Part shown: positions 1 through 8,360 of the stretch, piece by piece
How the letters are laid out: every line of letters begins with the position of its first letter
How positions within the stretch are numbered: the first letter of the stretch is position 1
Origin: Stentor coeruleus
Lineage: Eukaryota; Ciliophora; Heterotrichea; Heterotrichida; Stentoridae
DNA length: 31,457 nucleotides
Assembly: GCA_001970955.1 (NCBI GenBank)
Contig: MPUH01000860.1
Coordinates: 1-31,457, forward strand
Direction of reading: 5' to 3'
The notes under the pieces: model-generated
What the model saw: the letters and a program-made list of their open reading frames with translations, nothing else
The model's database searches: none
Told to the model about the DNA's origin: nothing
Position numbers and translations under genes: made by a program

Positions 1-386
1 TACTGGGGCTTAGGGAGCATTTTAGCCCATACAGATTATTGTTTAAATGGCTAGATGCATACACATACCAAAAATCTTGTTCTCTATTTTGAATAATTAA
101 TGGTATTGCGATAATAATGCTTGATAAACTTTGATTTTTAAAGCCATAATCTAGCAAAGGGATTTTAGAGAATGGAAAATCCATAAGATAATAAAAATGA
201 AATTAGAACCATAAGCGTAATCCTAAATATTCATATTTTATTTTCTTGATAATATAAATATCATAATCTATTTAAACTAACATTATCTAATTATTTGATA
301 AGAATATTATTTAAGTATTTCGCATTTCATTTGGCTTTCTATCGCTTCAATCTTGCTCATATTTAATAGCCATTAATTCTAATGTT
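1..386. other. Left-edge spacer, no clear gene
   Basis: The first 50 bases are less AT-rich than the rest. They read open in frame 1 for 16 to 17 codons before a TAG at 49-51, so they could be the very end of a gene lying to the left; this is only a guess. The same bases can form a hairpin, GGGCT pairing with AGCCC (about 4-30). The remainder is AT-rich with no coding pattern or RNA that I recognise. It lies downstream of the minus-strand gene ending at 387 and probably contains its 3' end region. Confidence 0.3.
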
Positions 387-1451
387 TTATAATACATAAC
401 AGCAAATATAATCAAAAAATCTCATTTTTTCTTTTCCCATCTTATCTAGTAAAATCGTTTTTTGTTTCTGTGTTAACTTGTTTATTTTCAACAGAAGTTT
501 AATACAAACATAGCCAAATAAAAGATCTGTGACTTCAAAAAAAATTAAAAAAGAAAAAACGATTTTTTTTTGATCATCAAATATCAAAAACGAAAATAAG
601 ATGATGAAAATCAATTTTATAATTGCTCCAAGCACTAAATATACTAAATAAATAATCAAGCTGATCTTGTTAAGCTTTCTTGATCCAAAGCATCCTACTA
701 TTTCAAATAATAAGATAGAAATAATTGGTGGATAAATTCGCATTAGAACAACGCTGATTAAAGTTTTCATCCAAATTAATATTCCAGCATTTCTTGACCA
801 TTTTACTATTTCTTTCTCAAAAGGTTCAAATTCATGACGGTATTCACGAACAACAGAAGGATCTAAAGGATTAACTTTTTTTGATATACAATCATGAACA
901 TTTAAATGGAAAGATGATGCCCTATTACTAATAGCGTTGCTTTTTGAAGAGCTACTGTTTAGTGAACTTCTATTTGAGATTTTATCTTCAGAATGTTGAG
1001 ATCTTGAAGATGAAATTTCAGGCAATTGCATTTTCATTGAGGATTTACTTGATAAATCTTCCTCTGAGGAGTTATTTTCTGAACTTGAAGACAATTCTTT
1101 TTCCTCTTCAAATTTTTGAAATGAACTAGTATTTGAACTATTGCTTTTGACTTTGTTATCATTTACTTCTATTTCAGATGAAAAAAAACTTGAAATCGAA
1201 ATGCTTGAGATAGAGTTACTTGAAAAATCAGGAATTTTTGGATATTCAGCTTCAGGAATTTTTATTATGCAAGTATTGTCTGAATTTTTTGCATTTGATG
1301 TGAATTTAATTTCATCAATGCTAATTATTTGTGTTTCATTTTCGTCTTTTACTGATTCTGAAATGGAGATAGAGCGTAATGATCTTTTAGACTTCATATT
1401 TAATGTATAAATCATCGAGTTAAAATCTATAACTAAACATTGAAATGACAT
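387..1451 (-). CDS. Ser-rich multi-pass membrane protein, paralogue 1
   Basis: This is a 354-residue protein that I cannot assign to a named family. Residues 20 to about 190 are low-complexity and very rich in serine, with acidic and asparagine residues, so this half is probably disordered and cytosolic. From about residue 205 a motif FEKEIVKWSR leads into four or five hydrophobic segments (about 225-330), and the protein ends in a short basic tail with cysteines. The same architecture, including a YEKLIIKYSR counterpart and a similar sequence around the second helix, is seen in the next minus-strand gene (2117-3355), so the two look like diverged tandem duplicates. The start used is the first in-frame ATG; a second ATG at residue 19, just before a Lys-rich stretch, is an alternative. 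The stop is TAA. Confidence 0.7.
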   Translation of the reverse strand: MSFQCLVIDFNSMIYTLNMKSKRSLRSISISESVKDENETQIISIDEIKFTSNAKNSDNTCIIKIPEAEYPKIPDFSSNSISSISISSFFSSEIEVNDNKVKSNSSNTSSFQKFEEEKELSSSSENNSSEEDLSSKSSMKMQLPEISSSRSQHSEDKISNRSSLNSSSSKSNAISNRASSFHLNVHDCISKKVNPLDPSVVREYRHEFEPFEKEIVKWSRNAGILIWMKTLISVVLMRIYPPIISILLFEIVGCFGSRKLNKISLIIYLVYLVLGAIIKLIFIILFSFLIFDDQKKIVFSFLIFFEVTDLLFGYVCIKLLLKINKLTQKQKTILLDKMGKEKMRFFDYICCYVL

Positions 1452-1560
1452 GAAATATTTTAAAAGAAATTATAAACTATCCCGACAAAATAAAGCATAA
1501 GAAATTTCTTGAATTTTTCTATGAAAAATTGTTCCTTTGAAATAAGTATTGTTATGCTAT

Positions 1561-1995
1561 AGCGTGTTTAATAAGCACCCTTTATCGCTCCATTATTTCA
1601 TCAGAAACACAAGTGCAGTGCATCTTGGTCAAACTAGCCATTTTGTCGCTAGCTAGAAAGCCCTCTGTCGATATGATTTGCCGCGAAGCCTTACGGCATC
1701 TTCACGCCTGCTTATTGTGTTCCCTAGCAGTAAGACAGACTACTAATTATTTGCAGAAGTTGAAAACCTCCCTACCTGTGATTACTTAAGCTCTATATCT
1801 AAGTTATTCATATCCATGAGTTATCTTTCATGTCATAAGGTCCTAAAAAAACACTAGTTTCCAGGCACTACTCTGATGGAGGGGAAGGAAGACAGGTAAA
1901 AAACCTCAAGTAGACAATTTCATGTTATTGATCCCTGGACTCATTTAGGTGTAGCCCTACTATTGAGCAGGTTTGAGTGCCATGATTAATGGAAT
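1561..1995. ncRNA. Candidate structured RNA, strand unknown
   Basis: This stretch between two minus-strand genes is visibly richer in G and C than its flanks, has no open frame, and holds many mutually consistent helices. TCTGTC (1664-1669) pairs with GACAGA (1734-1739) and encloses two hairpins, TGCCG/CGGCA (1679-1683/1694-1698) and CTGCT/AGCAG (1708-1712/1726-1730). A further hairpin, CTAGC/GCTAG, lies at 1634-1652. Near the other end TGGACTCA (1936-1943) pairs with TGAGTGCCA (1974-1982), with one bulged G. CCTCCC (1767-1772) can pair with GGAGGG (1878-1883), and TACCTGT (1773-1779) with ACAGGTA (1892-1898); these two helices cross, which would make a pseudoknot. I looked for SRP RNA, RNase P/MRP, snRNA, U3 and telomerase RNA signatures and found none convincing. 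Ends and strand are uncertain. Confidence 0.4.
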
Positions 1996-2116
1996 TATAT
2001 TGAAATAAGTGTTAAATCAATGAGAATTCTCAAGGATTCTAGGTAAATATTCATCAAAAAAGTTGCATCATCATAGTTTTTAAGTATTTAATAATAATTA
2101 GCTATGGAAATTTAGT

Positions 2117-3355
2117 TTAATATATTTTTTTAAAACTTTCTCTCCATCCATATTCTCTGCTCTTCATAATTTTCACGATTTTTTTTAATGCTTCTTTATC
2201 TAAATAACTCATAAGATTATACATTTTGTAAACATGAAAGATAAAGCAAACTTCTAAACAATCTAATATAATAAAAATCACTACCACAATAGACAATATT
2301 TGATGATCTTTATTTCCAATATAATTTCTGACATATGATCCTAAGCAAATAGTTATGGCAAGCCTAACAGATAAAGAAATTCCAAGCAAAAATAATAAAC
2401 TTAAGCACATGCAACTATTCAAAATTTTAACTGAAATAAATCCAAAAACATCAATAGTCAATATTGGAAGTAGAATTGGTATAGGAATCATATAAACAAG
2501 GCTTAAAATTGCGTGAATAATAGAAAAAAGTATATTAAGTCTTGAGTATTTTATGATAAGTTTTTCGTATAAAAAAAATTGATTTTGTGGATTAAGGTTT
2601 GCTGAGGAATTGTTAATTGAAGCATCAACAGATATTTCCATATTCTCAGGCTGTAGCTTTTGATGCATCATAGGATCAATGTGAGGTGAACAATTATTTT
2701 CTGGTATACAAATTATATTTTCACTCACTTCGTCTGGCTCCATACTTAAATTGCTTTTCTCACTGTTACTACTATCGTGATCATATTTATCACTTTTTGA
2801 ATTATTTGAAAAGCTAGAACTGAAATGAACCTTAAGCTCTTCTGCTTTAGCGGGACATAAATTTTCACTAGAAGATTGCGGTATAAATTTAATTTTTTCA
2901 GGTAATCCTATTCTCTCTGTTTCAAGGAGATCATAAAATTCCATTGAAAGCTTAGAGTATTCATTTATTTGTAGGTCTCCAATAGGCAGATTTGCTTTTG
3001 CTGAAACTTGTGAATGATTTTGTGAAGATTTTTCAGGTAAATTTATAATTTGGATATTAGCTGAAGGAATTCGAGGAGCATCCATTAGAATTGAAGATTG
3101 TGATGAAGAGTTGGCAGATTTATTCAGTATAGAGCCAGTAAGTACAGAAGGAGGTAAAGGAGGCTCGCCAAAAGGAATAGGAGGAATAGTAGATGTACTA
3201 GGTGGCTTCAAAGAGAGATTTTTATTAACGCTTGCGTTAGATTCGGATTGAGAAATTTGAACCTCATTATTAGAAGCAATTTTTCTTGAGTTAGAGTTTA
3301 AATCAACACTGGGATTTGGAGAATTTTGAGATGATGAACTGCTACTAGAACTCAT
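2117..3355 (-). CDS. Ser/Pro-rich multi-pass membrane protein, paralogue 2
   Basis: This 412-residue protein has no family I can name. The start is the ATG at 3355, opening a run of serines; the frame stays open a few codons further upstream but only to a GTG. Residues 1 to about 275 are low-complexity (Ser, Asn, Pro, Glu), including a proline-rich patch near residues 55-75. The motif YEKLIIKYSR then precedes about four hydrophobic helices, and the protein ends with a charged, basic tail. Helix order, the aromatic-E-K motif before helix 1 and the spacing match the gene at 387-1451, so the pair probably arose by duplication, with the candidate RNA region now between them. Function unknown; a membrane protein with a long disordered cytosolic tail is as far as the sequence goes. 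The stop is TAA. Confidence 0.72.
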   Translation of the reverse strand: MSSSSSSSSQNSPNPSVDLNSNSRKIASNNEVQISQSESNASVNKNLSLKPPSTSTIPPIPFGEPPLPPSVLTGSILNKSANSSSQSSILMDAPRIPSANIQIINLPEKSSQNHSQVSAKANLPIGDLQINEYSKLSMEFYDLLETERIGLPEKIKFIPQSSSENLCPAKAEELKVHFSSSFSNNSKSDKYDHDSSNSEKSNLSMEPDEVSENIICIPENNCSPHIDPMMHQKLQPENMEISVDASINNSSANLNPQNQFFLYEKLIIKYSRLNILFSIIHAILSLVYMIPIPILLPILTIDVFGFISVKILNSCMCLSLLFLLGISLSVRLAITICLGSYVRNYIGNKDHQILSIVVVIFIILDCLEVCFIFHVYKMYNLMSYLDKEALKKIVKIMKSREYGWRESFKKIY

Positions 3356-3391
3356 ATTTATTAATATCACTTGAAATTTCAGTTATATAAC

Positions 3392-3540
3392 TAAAAAGAA
3401 AGAGCAAAGACCTCCTTAAACAAGTAAAGAGTCACATAGCCAGCGATAACGAATGATTCAATATATCGAATCTGCCTAAAGAAAGAGATCGTAGACCCAA
3501 CTAGCCTCGATCGGACACGGCTTAAACTATTCCACCTGAA
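3392..3540 (+). ncRNA. Structured RNA, copy A of a two-copy family
   Basis: A segment of about 150 bases is repeated in inverted orientation near the right end (about 30784-30945). The most conserved blocks are ACATAGCCAGCGA and AAAGAAAGAGATCGTAG. Three stems are present in both copies. Stem 1 is 3409-3414 with 3429-3433, with a one-base bulge and a 14-nt loop. Stem 2 is GATTC (3455-3459) with GAATC (3468-3472), with an 8-nt loop. Stem 3 is AGCC (3503-3506) with GGCT (3519-3522), with a 12-nt loop. Where the copies differ inside stems, pairing is kept: C-G becomes T-A in stem 1, G-C becomes A-T in stem 3. In stem 2 the substitutions make G.U pairs only if this strand is the RNA, which sets the orientation. 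It is not tRNA, 5S rRNA or a snRNA I recognise. A TATATAA lies just upstream (3384-3390). Confidence 0.6.
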
Positions 3541-3682
3541 TATAAAACTAGTCTATTGTTATATAGCTGTAATTTGTTCAAATTTATAGTTTTTAGTTAC
3601 ATTTTATCGATAAATCTTATTTGAATCAAAATCTCTTATTTAATCACTATAGAATATCATTTCTTTATAGCTTAATGTATAA

Positions 3683-4294
3683 ATGGATTGGCAGGTTGTT
3701 AGTAAGAAGAGTAAATCACGAATTAGATCTCATCAAACATCAACTGCTTCAAGTTTGTATAAAGTATCATTTCTTTCTTTCTGTGATACTATATCAGCTA
3801 GCAAAAAAGATAAAAGTTTGATTTCATTGTCTGAGAAATGCAGTGAAATTTGTGAAGGCACTATAATAGCTGTAGGAATTGGCAACTTTTCATCAGCTCT
3901 TTATTCTACAAGTCAGCAAGCTCTTTATGAATTACTAATACAAGATAAAGGGCAAATAGGAGTTTTTTTTGATCCGGGATATTTGCCAAGTGAAGTTGAA
4001 TATTTAGAGGAACAGAAATGGCAAGTAAACCAAGGTGTTTTCAATCAAGAACAAACTGGAAGCTGCACTTTCTTTATGATTCATTGCCATTATTCTCTTT
4101 ATGAGACCTTGCTAAGTAGTCCTTGGGTATCTCAATGTAGAGTAACCATTATAGGTAATTCTTTGAATGATATGGTATCTAAATTCAAACAACCCTCAGC
4201 TATTTCTATTGCATCAACCTTTCATTCTAGTAAATTAGAAACTATCGACCTTGCTTTTGTTGATACATTTATAAGCAAAAATTTCACACCTTAG
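3683..4294 (+). CDS. SRR1-like domain protein
   Basis: This 203-residue protein is a member of the SRR1 family (plant SRR1, yeast Ber1, animal SRRD). The N-terminus MDWQVVSKKSK resembles the DGW-VV-basic opening of the family. The family core follows in order: GIGNF (65-69) with downstream Ser/Ala-Leu helices, a DP (97-98) with a conserved Glu at 104, the F-M-I-H-C block (131-135), and GNS (158-160) after a hydrophobic strand. Length and order fit a complete single-domain member. In plants SRR1 affects circadian and light signalling; in yeast the relative is tied to microtubule stability. The molecular activity is not established, and here the function is inferred from family only. The start is the ATG that gives the family N-terminus. 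The stop is TAG. Confidence 0.88.
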   Translation: MDWQVVSKKSKSRIRSHQTSTASSLYKVSFLSFCDTISASKKDKSLISLSEKCSEICEGTIIAVGIGNFSSALYSTSQQALYELLIQDKGQIGVFFDPGYLPSEVEYLEEQKWQVNQGVFNQEQTGSCTFFMIHCHYSLYETLLSSPWVSQCRVTIIGNSLNDMVSKFKQPSAISIASTFHSSKLETIDLAFVDTFISKNFTP

Positions 4295-4838
4295 TTATAG
4301 CATGAATATACATAAATTTAGTAAATCATATATAAATTTTTTGCAGTAAATAAATAAAAAGTTTTGCTGTGAATTATCTCTAAGCTTAAACAAATTCTAA
4401 TTAGATAATTTTTCGAATAAACATTCTTTGCTTATTAAATTAATCTTTCAGTAGAATTTTCCTAAGCATTACAAATCAGCTTTTAGAAATTAATTTTATA
4501 AACATTATTGATTTATCTTTAAATTTTAAGCTTCCATCATTTTTATATTTTGCTTACTGTAAAAGTGGAGCTTACAGATTATTTTTTTTTTACCATTGTA
4601 GGACTTCTTTCACACTTGCACCAGGTATGCATGCCTATTTTTTTGACATTAAATTTCAAATTTTCAAGATTCTTTATATAATAATCTGAAATAGTTTCTA
4701 TTTACCTTTGCTTACAGTGATCTATAAATAGTAATACTTTAAAGGATTCTATTTAGATTTTTAGCAGTGAGTACAGTGCATAATATCTGAGAAGACTAAA
4801 ATGCTAAATTAGTTTTATAATCATTTTCTGGGTAATAT
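4295..4838. other. AT-rich spacer
   Basis: About 540 bases lie between two plus-strand genes. I see no coding pattern, tRNA or repeat. It presumably holds the 3' end of the SRR1-like gene and the promoter of the next gene. Confidence 0.5.
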
Positions 4839-5723
4839 ATGGAAAACATGCGTAGTACTTGCAAAATTAGACTCTTACAACAGATAAAAGATTCAAATTT
4901 TCATCGTCCAGGAACTTTTAATTCTAGCAAGGTAAAAAATGCAGCTATAGTATACAAAATCCACAATAGTTTTGTTGAGAAAAAAGGTGACTCAGATTTT
5001 GAGTGGCAATGCGACAAAAAAGACTTATTAAAAAACAAAAGCTCATTAATTTCTACATCAACCAACTTAAATTTACTTTTCATAGATAAAGAGGAAAAAC
5101 CTGATGGCCCCTTTCCAAAATTTTCAGCAGGATTTCAAGTTAAGGAAAATACTAATAAATGTGACTTAGCTATAGAAACAAATAAGAAACAGCAAGAAAC
5201 TTTAGATGGAAAATTGTATCAAGCTCATTCAGGTTCTAATTCACCAGTGCCTGCTATTTTCACAATGAGTCCTGATCCTGGTAAAAGCTTGACTGTTATG
5301 ACAAAAAATAATGTGTTTTCAAAAACCAAGCCGAGTTTAAAGCTTAAGAAAAAAGAAAAAGAAAAATCTGTTTTAGAAAAGGACACTGCGATTAAACATT
5401 ATGAGAACGTACAGCACAAAAAAATATTTAGACCACAAAGAGCGATTAGAAGCTCTCTAGCCTATAAAAGAAATGCATCACACAAGAATAAAGGGAATAA
5501 AAACGGTTGGGATGCAAATATTAATTTTCCTGAGCTCCCACTTCCAATAAGGAGTACAGTATTAAAGTCTGACTCAGATATGGCTTGGCAAATGAAAAAC
5601 ATGCGTAGTTTATCAACAGATAAAGTAGAATTCTCGCGGCTAAGAGATTTGCCACTCTATCGCCTTTCATTAGAAGATAATGTTTTTTTAAGAATAAAAC
5701 ATTGTCGAGGAATGCTGAAATAG
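4839..5723 (+). CDS. Hypothetical basic, disordered protein
   Basis: This 294-residue protein is not recognised. It is rich in Lys, Ser and Asn, with a strongly basic stretch around residues 165-185 (KLKKKEKEK) and 195-225, and has no hydrophobic segment. It therefore looks like a soluble, largely disordered and possibly nucleic-acid- or cytoskeleton-binding protein, but this is inference from composition alone. A short motif at the N-terminus (MENMRS) recurs near the C-terminus as MKNMRS inside a W-Q-M-K-N-M-R-S context, and the DNA under both is nearly the same (from 4839 and from about 5594). Long uninterrupted reading in an AT-rich genome supports it being a real gene. Another ATG four codons in is a possible start. 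The stop is TAG. Confidence 0.6.
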   Translation: MENMRSTCKIRLLQQIKDSNFHRPGTFNSSKVKNAAIVYKIHNSFVEKKGDSDFEWQCDKKDLLKNKSSLISTSTNLNLLFIDKEEKPDGPFPKFSAGFQVKENTNKCDLAIETNKKQQETLDGKLYQAHSGSNSPVPAIFTMSPDPGKSLTVMTKNNVFSKTKPSLKLKKKEKEKSVLEKDTAIKHYENVQHKKIFRPQRAIRSSLAYKRNASHKNKGNKNGWDANINFPELPLPIRSTVLKSDSDMAWQMKNMRSLSTDKVEFSRLRDLPLYRLSLEDNVFLRIKHCRGMLK

Positions 5724-6221
5724 TAGTTAATTGTATCAACTTCTTATATAGTTTCTTATTATATTCTCATACTTTACTACTTTTCATTGCATTGATTTAT
5801 AATAAATGTATTAAATTAGCTTCAAGATTCTTAAAGTCTATGGTCCAGCTGGAGTATGAATTATATAGAATTTCCGCATTCTAGTGTTTGCAATATTCAA
5901 ATAAATCTAATTGATTAAAACTTAAATTCTTATCATTGGATATTTCTCTTGTTAAGCTATTATTTCAATTTTTAGATGAGTAAATGCTATAAATCATTTC
6001 AAAACCTCATTCAATCATGATCTTTCGTGATATAAATATCTTGGGTTATTATATTGACTGATAAGTTGTATAAATTATCTTATTTCTAAAGCGAAAAGCT
6101 ATGTTAGCTTTAACACTTATTAAAATATTTATAAAAACAAAATTCCATTGATTGCATAATTTCTCTTTTTCCTAAATCTAACGAATATTTGGGCTTTTAA
6201 TTATTTCAATAATTTTAATTT
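5724..6221. other. AT-rich spacer
   Basis: About 500 bases lie between two plus-strand genes. The first 160 bases stay open in a frame starting from TTG, but the translation is low-complexity hydrophobic and has no ATG start, so I do not call it. Nothing else is supported. Confidence 0.45.
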
Positions 6222-6905
6222 ATGATAAACAACTCAGCTGATGCATTTCCAGCATTGAAAAGAGAGTACGATAATCACTCACTATCACATGTTAAGGTAA
6301 TTCCACAGCTATCATTCAGAGATGCACTTCAAGGTTGGCTTTTAGATGTTTTGCCTGAATCTAACTGCTCGCTTCATACAAGAATGCTTGCAAATTGCTA
6401 TTTAGATGCATTTTTGAATGAAAAACCAGAAACTAACATGACTGTATGCCATTTAGTAGCTTTATTGTGCTTATCTACAGCTATGAAGGTTGAACAAAAT
6501 TGTGTATTTTCACTAGAGTACATTTCAGAATTTTTTGAGCACAAGTTTAATACAGAAACTATTCGCATGCTTGAAATATACATTTTAAAGACTTTAAATT
6601 GGCGAGTTATCATTCCAACTCCAGCTTCAATTATAAGGCTCATTATTGGAGTGTTTTTTGAAGAAAACGATTATACTTCACTTGTTGAAAAAGCTGACTT
6701 AATGGGTCTTGTAGGGCTAATACATAGTGATATAGCGTGTTCTGGAGAGTTTTTAATAAGCATAGCCTCTGTTTCATTGAGTCTACGCCTTCTTGGATTC
6801 ACCAACTTTCTTGAAGAATGGTGGGTTGAACTAGTGAAAAATTTTGATGTCAGTAGAATTGAAGTAGAGTTATTAGAAAGTAAAATTATGGGTAAGCTTA
6901 ATTAA
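6222..6905 (+). CDS. Cyclin (N-terminal cyclin box protein)
   Basis: This 227-residue protein is a cyclin, the activating partner of a cyclin-dependent kinase. The cyclin box shows the order W-L-L-D-V (39-43), a helix-rich segment, L-L-C-L-S-T-A-M-K-V-E (81-91), where K89 and E91 sit at the positions of the invariant Lys/Glu that contact the CDK, and then the diagnostic R-M-L-E-x-Y-I-L-K-T-L-N-W-R-V-I-I-P-T-P segment (115-134). The C-terminal part from about 135 is helical and could be a second, diverged cyclin fold. There is no recognisable destruction box (RxxL plus basic tail) near the N-terminus. It is short compared with B-type cyclins and closer in size to small A/B/D-like cyclins of protists. 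Which CDK it serves cannot be told. The stop is TAA. Confidence 0.88.
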   Translation: MINNSADAFPALKREYDNHSLSHVKVIPQLSFRDALQGWLLDVLPESNCSLHTRMLANCYLDAFLNEKPETNMTVCHLVALLCLSTAMKVEQNCVFSLEYISEFFEHKFNTETIRMLEIYILKTLNWRVIIPTPASIIRLIIGVFFEENDYTSLVEKADLMGLVGLIHSDIACSGEFLISIASVSLSLRLLGFTNFLEEWWVELVKNFDVSRIEVELLESKIMGKLN

Positions 6906-7787
6906 TTAATATTTGCTTTTCTCAAAAAAATAAAAGTTATATCCTTTAGCCATTTTTCCTTAATAGCCTAATGCACTTCCATATTTCAAGATCCGGCCAA
7001 ATTCAAATATAAAATTAAATGCTATAAAGCAAGTCATATCATCTTAAAGTAGTGATTTTTATTATAACTCATATATGATTTTTAAAAATTATGAAGGTAA
7101 TATTTTAGAAATTGTTTATTTCGGAAGACAAGTGAATTTAGAAATATCTTTGATCGTATAATTTATATGTAGCTAAAGTTTATAAAATTATTTATTTAAT
7201 CAATTGACAAAATATTAATTTTAGTATTTCCATTACGTATTTGGTATAAAGAAAATGACTCAGATGTATGTTTGCTAGGGTTTTATTAAAAGTAGCACAT
7301 TTCTGCTAAAATTTATTGCATAACATTGAATATTAAGCCTATTTTCTAATTATGGATATTTAGAAAATAATTACATATCAATTTTAACTCATAAATACTC
7401 ACAAATGAGATATTATCATATTGATAATTCATTTTATTATTTACTTTCTAGCTAGAAAATTTTTCTAAGATAAAGTACTACAGGCTTAGGATTTTACTCT
7501 AAGCATAGAAAGTCAGCAAAGGTTCTTCATGATAGATTTTATAGCTTTAGTCATGCCAATTTAGACTCAGGATGCAGATATTTACTATATAGTTTTTTGT
7601 GAACTTCATTAGATACTAGCTTCCATATCCATATGAATTTCAAGGGTAAAAGAAAAAGTTAATTCAAACTTGCAACGGGCTGTATGATTAATATTTAAAC
7701 AAATCTCAGGATCCTATCTCAAATTATAAAAGTTTAATCAAATATTATGAGAATTTTATACTCTACCCTTTATACACTATAATAAAT
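6906..7787. other. Long AT-rich spacer
   Basis: About 880 bases contain no gene I can support. From about 7440 to 7680 the composition is somewhat less AT-rich, with a palindrome TTTCTAGCTAGAAA and a hairpin GCTTAG/CTAAGC (7484-7504). This could be a small RNA or the promoter region of the short reading frame at 7788, but no known RNA is recognisable. Confidence 0.4.
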
Positions 7788-7934
7788 ATGATTAAAAGAG
7801 TGGCTGTCAATACATTATTCTTGGCGGGCGGAATCAGCGCAGGTTGGTATTATATGTCAAGTCCTTCTCCTGTAGCAATAGGTATTTCTGCAGAGAATCA
7901 AAAAGCGCTTCAATCAAAACTCTCTAAATCATAA
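7788..7934 (+). CDS. Possible 48-residue single-pass membrane microprotein
   Basis: A small open frame codes for 48 residues. A basic start (MIKR) is followed by a hydrophobic, glycine-containing segment (about residues 5-23) ending in an aromatic W-Y-Y, then a Pro/Ser turn and a short amphipathic, Lys-containing tail. The codon use (gcg, ggc, gga) is richer in G and C than the flanking spacer, which suggests translation. The layout is like that of small mitochondrial inner-membrane subunits or assembly factors, but I do not recognise the family and cannot exclude a chance frame. It stands alone, 147 bases long, in a spacer of about 1.4 kb. The stop is TAA. Confidence 0.5.
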   Translation: MIKRVAVNTLFLAGGISAGWYYMSSPSPVAIGISAENQKALQSKLSKS

Positions 7935-8360
7935 TTAAGTCTTTTGAATTTTGAAAAAAATCTATGTTTAGTTTTATTTAGTATAGGTTCATTTATTTAG
8001 ATAGTATTAAAAGCTAGAAATTAAAATTCTAATATTAAGATTAGGTTTAGCATCAACTATAAGCTGACCAATTGCTTTCAATATCTCATTGAATATTAAG
8101 TAATTCTCACTGATTCTTTATGTTCTGTCAGTGTTTTTTTGTTTTCAGGATATACCATAAACTGCACAACTGTCAAATTTTTCGCGCTAAGAAATCTGAC
8201 ATACAACTTAAAGCATGATTTTCTGTTTTTCAATACTGTAGGATTACTGAAGGTTTATATCAATTAAGTTTTTCGTCTATGATAACCCTTTAATAACATA
8301 GCATATATCAATGAAGCTTATAAACCTTATCTTCTTTAAAAATACTAAAATTCTAATATA
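7935..8360. other. AT-rich spacer upstream of NDR kinase
   Basis: About 430 bases. No coding pattern is seen. Around 8130-8150 a T-rich GT..CAG string resembles an intron, but it is 18 nt or longer and has no coding exon on either side, so I do not call it. Confidence 0.45.

Noticed and set aside
1561..1995. SRP RNA, RNase P/MRP or telomerase RNA
   Set aside because: A GAGCAGG near 1963 and a CAGACTACT at 1736 recall SRP helix 8 and RNase P CR-V, but the partner sequences (GNRA-type loop, CR-I) and the order do not fit. No template for a telomere repeat is evident.
3392..3540. 5S rRNA, tRNA, U5 or C/D snoRNA
   Set aside because: No A/C-box of 5S, no T-loop, no U5 loop sequence, and the C and D box look-alikes near copy B are not conserved in copy A.
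5702..5884. 60-codon hydrophobic frame after the 4839 gene
   Set aside because: No ATG start, overlaps the previous gene's end, and low-complexity composition typical of AT-rich spacer.
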